In this document: in pieces, positions 27,901 to 36,241 of the stretch | How positions within the stretch are numbered: position 1 is the first letter of the stretch | Layout: the number at the start of each line of letters is the position of its first letter | Origin: Wenyingzhuangia marina | GTDB taxonomy: Bacteria; Bacteroidota; Bacteroidia; Flavobacteriales; Flavobacteriaceae | DNA: 64,000 nt | Assembly: GCF_900130035.1 (NCBI RefSeq) | Contig: NZ_FQXQ01000001.1 | Span: 558,001-622,000 of the forward strand | Direction of reading: 5' to 3' | Notes under the pieces: generated by a model | What the model saw: the letters and a program-made list of their open reading frames with translations, nothing else | The model's database searches: none | What the model was told of the DNA's origin: nothing | Translations under genes and position numbers: made by a program

Positions 27901-28112
27901 AATCCACCATAATTATTTTTTGCTATAGGATACACCCAAGCTTCTATGGTTACAGGATATGATGTAAGGTTTAATCCAGGCAAAGCAACATTACTAACAT
28001 TACCGTCTGAACCTCCTGGTAAACTAATAGCGTAATTTGTTTGTGCATTTGTTATAGAAGTGAAAAACACTAATATTATTATAATAAGTTTAACAAAGTA
28101 TTTTTTTTTCAT
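24996..28112 (-). CDS. Secreted LamG/BNR_4 protein with T9SS sorting tail (putative polysaccharide lyase or binder)
   Basis: 1038 aa. Signal peptide to about 24; LamG/concanavalin-like domain (about 30-205; TIEAWVYP, FDEVRVW, GYWNFDD); a BNR-associated N-domain (about 235-385); a BNR_4 beta-propeller (about 400-820) with DNHYTISMGICENDGTIHLAFDHHND, a block also present in ulvan lyases PL24/PL25; a PA14-like beta domain (about 835-960); and a type A T9SS tail (VSPNPSNSFF ... GVYILKLNNG). It is predicted to be exported and anchored by T9SS and to act on an algal polysaccharide. Lyase activity and substrate are not proven by the sequence. No SusCD pair or other CAZyme is adjacent. Confidence 0.82.
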   Translation of the reverse strand: MKKKYFVKLIIIILVFFTSITNAQTNYAISLPGGSDGNVSNVALPGLNLTSYPVTIEAWVYPIAKNNYGGLFYYRGTNTNGGIQFDRWTNPNSFRGIANDGVNAVAANNINFNDWNHVAWVVTSTGMILYVNGIPTTSEEVPAMLPFDSGLYIGWDAATNDRTIQGYFDEVRVWTTERTAQEIVDNKNKKLTGSETGLYGYWNFDDQANVATDQTSNHLDGIINGGTYVVSTVFNPMTYSSSVVKEKEAFIKNNSTNNVVFSLEIETQNASEPFSLKNLALSALGTTSLSDLNNVKIYYTGVDAKFSTTQLCGELNQSPLTESFSVNCNQTLSQGKNVFWITADVSNSATEGNSIDITCNNFTLESTNTQVLTPTSTASTGKLEIKSSIFSNSVKLPASVVTTNAASTFEGSNFASFQQNAIITFNNYQYVTFWNKVSRVCIARRKLPEGDWKTVELTDYTISPNRVADNHYTISMGICENDGTIHLAFDHHNDVLHYRKSIANLAYSDDTSWKMSSFGSVQQNLVDNVNLSNITYPRFVSKPNGDMIYECRIGWSGDGDSFLWEYNGSNGKWTYIGEYLNGTSVNENAYINGIHYDSNGRLHVSWIWRGTPDAQTNHDVYYAYSDDDGRTWYNSDGVKVGTAGSDPMVQSRPGLKIWDIGTNRGLINQESQAVDSNGGIHILQSYIMESDSNSNNFWDFRINKGYLRHIYKDQSGSWRSDVIARSQRNRAEIAVDGNNNLYVVASDYRVYFASAENNWQNWTEMDVNEVGTVINEPLIDREALLENDILSFVFTHADKDGKIIVPYYLLERSKKPNGNGLQKVVYNNLDHPVVEELDAIDLYNMDYSAYGDNINIKWTGQLEIQQPEEYTLHLTSNGNVQVYINDELKIDTGDLSVEQEFTTTLNLYPSYKYDIRVEGSYSSSNNVTTKLEWSSLNVPKDMIPLKGYFGELKNLSLGISDVALFPKSLKVSPNPSNSFFLVEMDGDFTYDIYGFDGKKIESGAAKTSCEVGQNLLAGVYILKLNNGINSYVIKIIKY

Positions 28113-28270
28113 TTTAATAAAGTTTAATAATTTCTATCATAATCCTTTAAATCAAAATTAATTAAGTAATAAACCTAAAAAGGTATCAAATTCATAAAAA
28201 AAAGGGTAATTAATAATAATTTTCTTCTTTTATAAAATAATTATTAATTTTTCATGATCTGCTTAATCAT

Positions 28271-28304
28271 AAAAAAAGCCTCTGAAAATTCAGAGGCTTT
28301 TTTT
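28271..28304. terminator. Terminator, copy 2 of an identical pair
   Basis: The same 20-bp palindrome (28278-28297) with the same A7 and T-run flanks as at 24941-24975. On the minus strand it follows the rpiB stop by about 27 bp. Confidence 0.88.
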
Positions 28305-28324
28305 ATTTATGATCTTAATTATAA

Positions 28325-28759
28325 TTAACAACCACAAGGAATTTTATCAATTCTGGTTTGGTGACGACCACCTTCAAATTCAGTATTTAAAAAAGTTTCT
28401 ACCATTTCTAAAGCTTGAGGAATGGCAGTAAATCGAGCAGGAATACATAAAACATTTGCATTGTTATGTTGTCTTACCAACAATACAATTTCTTTAGACC
28501 AACACAAACCAGCTCTTACATTTTTATATTTATTAGCAGTCATAGCAACTCCGTTTGCAGAACCACAAATTAAAATTCCAAAATCTACTGCTTTGGTATC
28601 TACATCGTTTGCCACTTTATGAGCATGATCAGGATAATCAACACTATCTAAAGTATCAGTTCCATAATTTACAACTTCAATACCTTTTTGTTCTAATAAT
28701 TTAACAATAGCTAATTTATAATCTGGACCAGCGTGATCGTTTCCTATGGCTATTTTCAT
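28325..28759 (-). CDS. rpiB: Ribose 5-phosphate isomerase B
   Basis: 144 aa, full length. Interconverts ribose 5-phosphate and ribulose 5-phosphate in the pentose phosphate pathway. Opening IAIGNDHAGPDYK with the substrate-binding Asp-His, NYGTDTLDSVDYPDHAH, and the phosphate-loop segment CGSANGVAMTANK (Cys base region). It ends in CGC. A TAAATTTG -7 box precedes the gene. Confidence 0.95.
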   Translation of the reverse strand: MKIAIGNDHAGPDYKLAIVKLLEQKGIEVVNYGTDTLDSVDYPDHAHKVANDVDTKAVDFGILICGSANGVAMTANKYKNVRAGLCWSKEIVLLVRQHNNANVLCIPARFTAIPQALEMVETFLNTEFEGGRHQTRIDKIPCGC

Positions 28760-28782
28760 TTTAATATATATTTAATTTTAGA

Positions 28783-28790
28783 CAAATTTA
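28783..28790 (-). promoter_or_regulatory. rpiB: -7 box for rpiB
   Basis: TAAATTTG on the minus strand, 23 bp before the ATG. Lies between rpiB and the NDH-2 stop at 28804. Confidence 0.45.
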
Positions 28791-28803
28791 CGCAAAAAAA
28801 AGA

Positions 28804-30111
28804 CTACAGCTCTGCGTTGGTTCTAATTCTACGTTTGGTAACACTATATCTACGTACAATTAATCTAGATCCTTTATTATAGTTAGTATAATTATATATC
28901 CAACTGATTAAAATCACCAATCGGTTTCTAAATCCTACTAAAGACATTAAATGAACAAACATCCATATAAACCAAGCAAAAAACCCACCGAATTGTAATT
29001 TTTTAATATCTGCCACAGCTTTATTTCTACCAATGGTTGCCATAGAACCTTTATCTTTATATACAAAAGGTTTTAAACTAGTTTCTCCTTTTAAAATTTT
29101 AGGAAAGTTTTTAGCTAGATTTTTAGCTTGTTGAATAGCAGGTTGAGCTACTTGTGGATGTCCTCTTGGATAATCATCAGATATCATTAAAGCTACATCA
29201 CCTAAAGCAAAAACATCTTTAAAACCTTTGATTTGATTGAATTCGTTTACAAAATATCTTCTAGTTCTTGGTTCAGAACACTCTTCGTTAAAACCATCAA
29301 TTCTATTAGCAATAACTCCAGCAGACCAAATTAAAGTACGTGTGGCAAATTCTTTTCCATCTTTGGTAGTTGCTAGTTTACCATCGTAAGAAGTTACAAT
29401 GGTATTGGTGTGGATTTGAACACTTAATTCTTTTAAAAATTTAGTAGATTTTTTTGATGCATGTTCACTCATAGGAGGCAACACTCTATCAGCACCTTCT
29501 AATAAATTAATTTGCATTAAATTAGGATCTAAATCTGGAAAATCTAAAGGAAGTACACTCTTTTTAAATTCAGCAATTGCTCCAGCCAATTCAACTCCTG
29601 TAGGTCCAGCTCCAACAATCACAAAATTCAATAAAAACTTTTGAGTTTCTATGTCTTTTTCAACCGTTGCACGTTCAAAATTTTGTAATATTAAACTACG
29701 TAAATTCAATGCCTGAGGAATAGTTTTCATTGGCATTGCATGTTTTTTTATTTCTTTATTTCCAAAGTAATTGGTTTTTGTACCCGTATTAATAATTAAG
29801 TAATCATAAGATAAATCACCAATATCTGACTTAATTATTTTGTTATCTGGATCTATTTCTTTGACATCAGCCAATCTAAAATAAAAATTTTGTTGCTTTT
29901 TAATAAACATCCTTAGAGGATAAGCAATAGAATCAGACTCAATACCACTGGTAGAAATTTGATATAATAAAGGTTGAAAAGCATGATAATTATGCTTGTT
30001 AATCATGACCAATTGAATTGGTAGTTCTCTTAATTTTTTAACCAAATTAAGACCAGCAAATCCTCCTCCAATAACTACAACTCTTGGTAAATCTGATTTA
30101 GGTACATTCAT
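28804..30111 (-). CDS. ndh: Type II NADH dehydrogenase (NDH-2)
   Basis: 435 aa FAD-dependent membrane-associated oxidoreductase that passes electrons from NADH to quinone without pumping protons. N-terminal FAD motif VVIGGGFAGLNLVKKL, NAD motif FVIVGAGPTGVELAGAIAE, the ATRTLIWSAGV segment, FALGDVALM for the FAD ribityl side and AQPAIQQA near the quinone site. A hydrophobic C-terminal segment (about 370-400) may anchor it. It reads away from the origin-like region at 30.1-30.8 kb. Confidence 0.92.
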   Translation of the reverse strand: MNVPKSDLPRVVVIGGGFAGLNLVKKLRELPIQLVMINKHNYHAFQPLLYQISTSGIESDSIAYPLRMFIKKQQNFYFRLADVKEIDPDNKIIKSDIGDLSYDYLIINTGTKTNYFGNKEIKKHAMPMKTIPQALNLRSLILQNFERATVEKDIETQKFLLNFVIVGAGPTGVELAGAIAEFKKSVLPLDFPDLDPNLMQINLLEGADRVLPPMSEHASKKSTKFLKELSVQIHTNTIVTSYDGKLATTKDGKEFATRTLIWSAGVIANRIDGFNEECSEPRTRRYFVNEFNQIKGFKDVFALGDVALMISDDYPRGHPQVAQPAIQQAKNLAKNFPKILKGETSLKPFVYKDKGSMATIGRNKAVADIKKLQFGGFFAWFIWMFVHLMSLVGFRNRLVILISWIYNYTNYNKGSRLIVRRYSVTKRRIRTNAEL

Positions 30112-30149
30112 ATAAGGGTATTTTAAAAAAACGCTAAATTACAAAATGA

Positions 30150-30780
30150 CCATGCTTGTTGATCTATCTATTTTGTTTTTTTAATCTAAACAACTCATAT
30201 ACAGTAAAATACAAATTATCATATATTTAATAAAAACCAATATTGTTTATAAAATATGCATTATTAACACTTATTAACAGCGTATATGATAACTTATACA
30301 AATTACCTTAGAAATCAAGTAATTACAAAAAACATCAAAATGTTAATAACATGTGGTTAAAAAAAGCAAACTAAATTTTGATTTTAAGGTTTAAAAAACA
30401 ATACAAGAGACAGCTAATACAATGCAAATTTATTTACTAAAAAGTTATAAACGGTTATTAACAATTTATCCACGGTTTATTAATAATTAAGCATCTACTT
30501 TTTGTAATCAAAAGAATCTATTTAATAGATGTTAACAACTGTGAATAACTAGTCTTAAAATCTTATTTTTTAATAGATTATATATCTAACAACTTGTTGA
30601 TAAAGTTAAATTGATGTTAAATCAAAATTAAATTAAATAAACTTATTGTATAAATGAACAGCTTATAATAACACATCATTTGTTTTATAAATTTTTAAAA
30701 AAAAAAAATTAGATATTATATAAGTGTTGATAAGGTTTACAGAAAATTTATTTACAGAGAACATTCTGTATTTTTAATTG
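30150..30780. other. Candidate chromosomal replication origin (oriC): DnaA-box cluster
   Basis: A 704-bp gene-free AT-rich gap between divergent ndh and rnr. DnaA-box-like 9-mers: TTATTAACA at 30261, 30271 and 30455 (plus) and 30341 (minus); TTATCCACG at 30466; TTATTCACA at 30540 (minus); TTATCAACA at 30595 and 30725 (minus); weaker TTAACCACA at 30352 (minus) and TTGTTAACA at 30530 (minus). An A/T-only stretch at about 30680-30724 could be the unwinding element. Gene polarity switches here, and parS-like sites lie 8-11 kb to the right. What is seen is the box cluster, the composition and the polarity. Origin function is inferred. Confidence 0.7.
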
Positions 30781-30815
30781 CTGTACCTTTATCGTAGATA
30801 TAAAGAAGAAGATAT

Positions 30816-33026
30816 ATGCCAAGAAATAATAAGAAAGGTGTTTTTAAGAAAAAAGGAGGAGTGATTAAAGATCTTACACGCAAGGTTTTTAAAGTGTTGA
30901 ATGAAAACAGTGGCAATCCGTTAAATTATAAACAAATTGCAGCCAAGCTTGGTTTAGAAGATCATGCGGCTAAACAGCAATTATTATTAAAGTTAGAAGA
31001 GTTAAAAGCTCAGAAAAAAATTAAAGAAGAAGATAGAGGTAAATATATTTTAGATGCTTCTAAAAATTATCACATTGGTACTTTAGATGTGACCAGTTCT
31101 GGGAATGCTTATTTTATTTGTGATGATTTTGAAAGTGATGCATTTATCAATAAAAGCAGTGTAAATGGTGGTTTAAATGGTGATACCGTTAAAGCTTATG
31201 TTTACAAACGCAAACAACGTAACAAATTAGAAGCTGAAGTTGTAGAAGTTTTAGAAAGAAAAAAAACTGATTTTGTAGGAACGTTACAATTAAGTTCAAA
31301 ATTTGGTTTTGTGGTGGCTGATGACAGATCTATGAACAACGATATTTTTATTCCAAAAGATAAGTTGATGGATGCTGTGGATGGCGATAAAGTTGTGGCA
31401 AGAATTACAGATTGGTCCGGTGAGGCTAAAAATCCTTTTGGAGAAATTACCAGAGTTTTAGGAAAAGCAGGAGAACACAACACAGAAATTCACGCCATTT
31501 TAGCCGAGTATGATTTGCCATATGAATTTCCTCCTGAAGTAGAAGCTGCTGCTCAAGAATTAGATTTAAGTATTTCTGAAGAAGAAATTGCCAAACGTAG
31601 AGATATGAGAGATGTGTTAACATTTACTATTGATCCTCGTGATGCCAAAGATTTTGATGATGCTTTGTCTTATCAAGTTTTAGAAAATGGAAATTATGAA
31701 ATAGGAATTCATATTGCAGATGTTTCACATTATGTAAAAGAAGGAACTATTTTAGATGATGAAGCTTATAACCGTGCAACATCCGTTTATTTGGTAGATA
31801 GGGTAGTACCTATGTTACCAGAAATGTTATCTAATGGAGCTTGTTCTTTAAGACCTGAAGAAGAAAAATTAACTTTTTCTGCGGTTTTTGAATTGAATGA
31901 AAAAGCAGAAATTGAAAAAGAATGGTTTGGTAGAACGGTTACTTATTCTGACAAACGCTTTGCTTATGAAGAAGCTCAGGTAGTGATTGAACAACCAGAA
32001 GAAAAAAATCATACCATTCCTGCAGAAATTTCTATTACTGATGAAGCTTATGATGTGGATCCAAAAATATCTGAAGCGATTTTAAAAATGGATGTTTTGG
32101 CAAAAATTATGCGTGGTAAACGTATGAAATCTGGGGCTTTGGCTTTTGATAAAGTAGAGACTAAATTCAACTTAGATGAAAATGCCAATCCTATTGGAGT
32201 GTTCTTTAAAGAATCTAAAGATGCTAATAAATTGATTGAAGAATTTATGTTATTAGCCAATAGAAAAGTGGCTGAGTTTGTAGGGAAAACAAAAGTTGGT
32301 GCAGCTAAAAAAACATTTATTTATAGAACACATGATGAACCTAACGTTGATAAATTAGAAGCATTAGGAAATTTGGTTCAAAAATTTGGATATGGAATCA
32401 ATACCAAATCTAGAATGACCACCACTGCTTCTTTAAATAAATTATTGAGTGATGTACATGGTAAAGCAGAATCTAACATGATTGAAACTTTAACCATTCG
32501 TACCATGAGTAAAGCTGAATATACTACAGAAAATATTGGTCACTACGGTTTGGCTTTTGATTATTATAGTCATTTTACCTCGCCAATTCGTCGTTATCCT
32601 GATGTAATGGCTCACAGATTATTACAGCATTATTTAGATAAAGGAAAATCAGTATCTTCAGAAGATTATGAAGAAAAGTGTAAACATTCTTCAGAAATGG
32701 AAATGTTAGCTTCTAAAGCAGAAAGAGATTCTATTAAATACATGCAAATTAAATACATGCAAAACTTTACTGGAATTGCTTTTAAAGGTGTGATTTCTGG
32801 AGTGACTGAATGGGGAATTTATGTAGAAGTAATAGAAAATAAATGTGAAGGAATGGTGCGTACCAGAGATATTACAAGTGATCATTTTGCTTTTGATCAA
32901 GAAGAATATGCTTTGGTTGGACGTAAATATGGAGAAATGTATCGTTTAGGGGATGAAGTTTGGATTAAAGTAAAAAATGCAGATTTAGAACGTAAACATT
33001 TAGATTTTTATTTGATAGAGGAATAA
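30816..33026 (+). CDS. rnr: Ribonuclease R (RNB family 3'-5' exoribonuclease)
   Basis: 736 aa. Basic N-terminus with a winged-helix segment (about 15-70), cold-shock/OB domains (about 75-225), the RNB catalytic domain (about 255-590) with the acidic cluster TIDPRDAKDFDDAL that binds Mg, SPIRRYPDVMAHRLL, and a C-terminal S1 domain (about 645-730; GVISGVTEWGIYVEV). Degrades structured RNA processively. A near-consensus -7 TACCTTTA at 30784-30791 lies 24 bp upstream, at the edge of the origin-like region. Confidence 0.96.
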   Translation: MPRNNKKGVFKKKGGVIKDLTRKVFKVLNENSGNPLNYKQIAAKLGLEDHAAKQQLLLKLEELKAQKKIKEEDRGKYILDASKNYHIGTLDVTSSGNAYFICDDFESDAFINKSSVNGGLNGDTVKAYVYKRKQRNKLEAEVVEVLERKKTDFVGTLQLSSKFGFVVADDRSMNNDIFIPKDKLMDAVDGDKVVARITDWSGEAKNPFGEITRVLGKAGEHNTEIHAILAEYDLPYEFPPEVEAAAQELDLSISEEEIAKRRDMRDVLTFTIDPRDAKDFDDALSYQVLENGNYEIGIHIADVSHYVKEGTILDDEAYNRATSVYLVDRVVPMLPEMLSNGACSLRPEEEKLTFSAVFELNEKAEIEKEWFGRTVTYSDKRFAYEEAQVVIEQPEEKNHTIPAEISITDEAYDVDPKISEAILKMDVLAKIMRGKRMKSGALAFDKVETKFNLDENANPIGVFFKESKDANKLIEEFMLLANRKVAEFVGKTKVGAAKKTFIYRTHDEPNVDKLEALGNLVQKFGYGINTKSRMTTTASLNKLLSDVHGKAESNMIETLTIRTMSKAEYTTENIGHYGLAFDYYSHFTSPIRRYPDVMAHRLLQHYLDKGKSVSSEDYEEKCKHSSEMEMLASKAERDSIKYMQIKYMQNFTGIAFKGVISGVTEWGIYVEVIENKCEGMVRTRDITSDHFAFDQEEYALVGRKYGEMYRLGDEVWIKVKNADLERKHLDFYLIEE

Positions 33027-33069
33027 TTTTTGAGAGTTACCGTTATCTATAAAATATAGAATTTAATTT

Positions 33070-33735
33070 ATGAAGAAATTATTTTTATTTGCTTTGTTTA
33101 TTAGTAACATAGCTTTTTCACAAGACTTATTACAAAATTTAAAAACTTTTAAATCTATTGATATCAGTAGTGCTATGGATGTTGAATTGGTAGCTGCTGA
33201 CACTGCAAAAATTGAAGTAACCGGAAGTGATTTAGAAAAATTAACAATTAGTGATCAAGGTGGTGAATTAAGAATATCCACTTCTTTAGACAAAAAATTC
33301 AAAAGCGATTTGATAGTAAAAATTTATTATCAACCAGGTTTAAGATATTTAAAATTGGCAAATCTTGTAGAGATCAGCTCAAATGATACTATTAATGAGA
33401 AATTTTTAGAAATAGATGCCATCAACAACGTTAAAGTTAATTTAAGCTTAAAAACTGATGATTTTATAGCTAACCTTAGCTTAGGAAGTAATTTTGTCTT
33501 AAAAGGCATTACAGAAAGTCAAAAAATTAACGCATCTACCAAAAGTTTTTATGATGCTTTTAATTTTATAAGTAAAAAAGCTTATGTGGAAGCTAAGACT
33601 TCTCAAGTAGGAGTAAACGTAACTGAGTTTTTAGATGCGAATGCCAAATATAAAGCTGAGATTGTTTATACTGGAAATCCTTATTCTGTTAACGAAAAAA
33701 CTTTCCTTGGAAAAGTTATAAGTAAAAAGGAATAG
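33070..33735 (+). CDS. DUF2807 (GIN head domain) secreted protein
   Basis: 221 aa. Signal peptide (MKKLFLFALFISNIAFSQ), then a beta-solenoid-like domain with LQNLKTFKSIDISSAMDVELV and repeated short strands, the pattern of DUF2807/putative auto-transporter adhesin head domains. These are common exported proteins in Bacteroidota with no known biochemical function. It lies 43 bp after rnr and may be read through from it. The domain assignment is from memory of the family. Confidence 0.8.
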   Translation: MKKLFLFALFISNIAFSQDLLQNLKTFKSIDISSAMDVELVAADTAKIEVTGSDLEKLTISDQGGELRISTSLDKKFKSDLIVKIYYQPGLRYLKLANLVEISSNDTINEKFLEIDAINNVKVNLSLKTDDFIANLSLGSNFVLKGITESQKINASTKSFYDAFNFISKKAYVEAKTSQVGVNVTEFLDANAKYKAEIVYTGNPYSVNEKTFLGKVISKKE

Positions 33736-33763
33736 GATAAATATGTTTGATTATAATTTGTTG

Positions 33764-33771
33764 TATATTTG
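33764..33771 (+). promoter_or_regulatory. tatA: -7 box for tatA
   Basis: TATATTTG matches TANNTTTG, 24 bp before the ATG at 33796. TTTG at 33746-33749 is closer than the ideal -33 spacing. Confidence 0.5.
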
Positions 33772-33795
33772 TCAACGATTTAAAATTTAATTAAA

Positions 33796-33984
33796 ATGAA
33801 TGTTTTAAATATATCCCTTGGAATAATGGGAATGAACGAATGGGTAATAATAGCAATCATTGTTTTGTTATTGTTTGGAGGTAGAAAAATTCCTGAGTTG
33901 ATGAAAGGACTTGGTGGTGGAATTAAAGAATTTAAAAAAGCGACCAAAGAAGAAGAAGCTAAAAAAGAAGAAGAGAAACAATAA
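33796..33984 (+). CDS. tatA: Twin-arginine translocase subunit TatA/TatE
   Basis: 62 aa. One short TM helix (about 14-30; [16 protein letters not shown]), then the conserved hinge [22 protein letters not shown] amphipathic helix and a Lys/Glu-rich tail, the complete TatA plan. TatA oligomers form the pore through which TatC passes folded proteins. The tatC gene is not in the window. It has its own -7 box and a terminator 23 bp after the stop. Confidence 0.94.
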   Translation: MNVLNISLGIMGMNEWVIIAIIVLLLFGGRKIPELMKGLGGGIKEFKKATKEEEAKKEEEKQ

Positions 33985-34007
33985 ATTTAATTGTTTTATA
34001 AAAATAT

Positions 34008-34037
34008 ACCTGCTCATTTATTTGAGTAGGTTTTTTT
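34008..34037 (+). terminator. Terminator after tatA
   Basis: An ACCTGCTCA/TGAGTAGGT stem with a 6-nt T/A loop and a T7 run. The next gene starts only 10 bp after it. Confidence 0.85.
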
Positions 34038-34047
34038 GTTTGTATCT

Positions 34048-34623
34048 ATGACTAATATTGATATTATAAAAAAATCTATTAAAGATTTAAGGGGGTATTG
34101 GAGCATGGCTTTATTAGCTTCTATACCCTTAAGTTTATTACCTGTTTCTATTCAGTATGATAAAAATATTGGAATGTTACTATTGTTACTTTTTTCCGGA
34201 GCATTTAGAGCAGGATTATCTAAAGTAACCCTAAATATAGCTACTAAACAACCTTTAAAAATGTATTTAATTTTTGATGGATTCACTTACTTTAAACATT
34301 CTTTAGGAGTGTTTTTACTATCCATGTTGTTTATTGGTTTAGGATTGATATGTTTTATTATTCCTGGAATTTTGATTGCTATTTGGTTGTCTCAGGCATT
34401 TTTTATTTTAGTAGAAAATCCATCTTTAGAACCTTTAGAAATTTTTAAAAAAAGTAGAGAATTAATGAAGGGGAATGAGATAAAATATTTATCATTATTT
34501 TTAATTTTTATTTTACTCTCAGTTGTTTTAATTATTTCAAATCTTGTATTGTTAACGTTGTTAATTACTCCAATACAGTATGTTGTTTTTGCTAATTTTT
34601 ATAGAAGTATAAAGATAGATTAG
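34048..34623 (+). CDS. Integral membrane protein, DUF975-like layout
   Basis: 191 aa from the ATG at 34048. The in-frame TTG at 34036 lies in the terminator T-run and was rejected. About five hydrophobic segments (roughly 20-35, 42-60, 85-105, 107-125, 150-180), with GFTYFKHSLGVFLLSMLF and IIPGILIAIWLSQAFFILVENP, like proteins grouped as DUF975/glycerophosphoryl diester phosphodiesterase membrane domain. The function is unknown. Leaderless or short-leader transcription is implied by the tatA terminator just upstream. Confidence 0.7.
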   Translation: MTNIDIIKKSIKDLRGYWSMALLASIPLSLLPVSIQYDKNIGMLLLLLFSGAFRAGLSKVTLNIATKQPLKMYLIFDGFTYFKHSLGVFLLSMLFIGLGLICFIIPGILIAIWLSQAFFILVENPSLEPLEIFKKSRELMKGNEIKYLSLFLIFILLSVVLIISNLVLLTLLITPIQYVVFANFYRSIKID

Positions 34624-34722
34624 TATTGTATTTTTCCTTGTTAACTATTTATTTAGTTATTTGGTCGATTTTTATAAAAGTTAAAATAATATTTCAGATA
34701 TTTTTCATAGTTTTAAAACAAC

Positions 34723-36225
34723 ATGAAAAACAAATTTGTTTTTATACTCGTATTACTTTACGGAACAACATTTAGTCAAAGCTCGATAGGTTTTATAGAT
34801 AATTACTCAGGTATTCAATCTGTTATATATAACCCTGCCAATATTTTAGATACCCCTTATAAGTTGGATGTTAATATAGTTTCATTAAGTGGAAATATTG
34901 GTAATCAATATATATCTGTAAATCCTTTTAAAATTATTAGTGATCTTAACTTTGGTTTAAATAATATTAAACCTACTTACAGTGCTTTTAAATACAATAG
35001 AAAACTTACTTCTCGTTTTGGTATTAAAAATTTAAATAGTTATACAATATCAAGTGAATCGTCTTCAAATAGAAATGCTTATGGGAATGTTACTGTTTTA
35101 GGTCCTTCATTTTTATGGACAATTAATAAATACAACGCAGTAGCCTTTACTAGTAGTATAAAAGCTTATGGACATGCTTTTAAGTTAAATAGTATATTAT
35201 ATAATAATGTTACCAATAAATCTTATTCAAATGTAAGTATTAATTCCATAGAAGAACTTCAAACATTAAAAGATAATTTAGGAATTACTCCAAGGAATTA
35301 TTCACAGGTTTTTTCTTGGTTTGAAGCCGGTTTTTCTTATGCTGGAGTTATTAGTCACACGGCAAGTAATTTTCTAAAATTTGGTACCACTTTAAAATTA
35401 TTAAGAGGTATTAGAACTGGAGCCATCTATTCTAGTGATTTAAATTTAGATTTTCAATTCAATCAAAACGACCCTCAAAATAGTACTTTAGATTTTACAG
35501 GAAATATTACCAATCTTTATTCTAGAGTAGGGGCTAATTTTGGAATGGGCTTAGATATTGGTTTTGTTTATGAAAAAAGAGATAAAACATTTCCAATAAA
35601 TTTAAGAGATCGATATGGGAATATCTATTTTGCTAAAGCACCTTATTCATATAAAATAGGGGTTTCAATTACTAATTTAGGTTTTTTAAAATACAATAAT
35701 GTTCATACAAATTTTGATCAACCTAACCAAATAAATATTGATTTAACTTCTCAAAACTATTCTTTTAGAATTAAAGATTATTTAGCAATTAATAATTTAG
35801 AGACGAATACAAAAAGATACTTTTTACCTAGCACTGCTAGTGTAAACTTTGATTACCATTTGTATCGTCGTTGGTTTTTAAATACCAATTTTGATGTATT
35901 TATGTTAGCATATGATCATAATAAAAATATCAAATACGTTTCAAATTTAGTGGTAAGTCCCCGTTATGAATCAAGACATTTTTCTGCTTTTTTACCTATG
36001 AGCATTAATAAATTTGGAGTTTTTACAGCAGGCATTGGTTTTAGAACGGGATATTTTTTTGCTGGTAGTTCTTCTATTTTTACCAACGTATCTAATTACT
36101 CAAAAGCAGGTAATTTTTTCTTAGGATTTAAAATTCCTATTTACAATAAAAAAGCAATCAAAGAATATAAGAATTCTTTAAATCATAAACTTATCTCCCC
36201 TCCAAAACTAAAGAGTAGGAGATAA
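34723..36225 (+). CDS. DUF5723-like outer-membrane beta-barrel protein
   Basis: 500 aa. Signal peptide (MKNKFVFILVLLYGTTFSQ), then QSSIGFIDNYSGIQSVIYNPANI, the opening typical of Bacteroidota proteins annotated DUF5723. Alternating hydrophobic beta strands with aromatic ends run to a C-terminal strand (GNFFLGFKIPIYNKKA), followed by a basic tail. Predicted to be an outer-membrane barrel of unknown function. It is a single gene, convergent with the SPFH gene (16 bp). Confidence 0.75.
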   Translation: MKNKFVFILVLLYGTTFSQSSIGFIDNYSGIQSVIYNPANILDTPYKLDVNIVSLSGNIGNQYISVNPFKIISDLNFGLNNIKPTYSAFKYNRKLTSRFGIKNLNSYTISSESSSNRNAYGNVTVLGPSFLWTINKYNAVAFTSSIKAYGHAFKLNSILYNNVTNKSYSNVSINSIEELQTLKDNLGITPRNYSQVFSWFEAGFSYAGVISHTASNFLKFGTTLKLLRGIRTGAIYSSDLNLDFQFNQNDPQNSTLDFTGNITNLYSRVGANFGMGLDIGFVYEKRDKTFPINLRDRYGNIYFAKAPYSYKIGVSITNLGFLKYNNVHTNFDQPNQINIDLTSQNYSFRIKDYLAINNLETNTKRYFLPSTASVNFDYHLYRRWFLNTNFDVFMLAYDHNKNIKYVSNLVVSPRYESRHFSAFLPMSINKFGVFTAGIGFRTGYFFAGSSSIFTNVSNYSKAGNFFLGFKIPIYNKKAIKEYKNSLNHKLISPPKLKSRR

Positions 36226-36241
36226 GTGATGGATGAAATCT

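Noticed and set aside
34036-34047. TTG start for the membrane protein after tatA
   Set aside because: It lies at the end of the tatA terminator T-run. The ATG at 34048 gives the sensible N-terminus.
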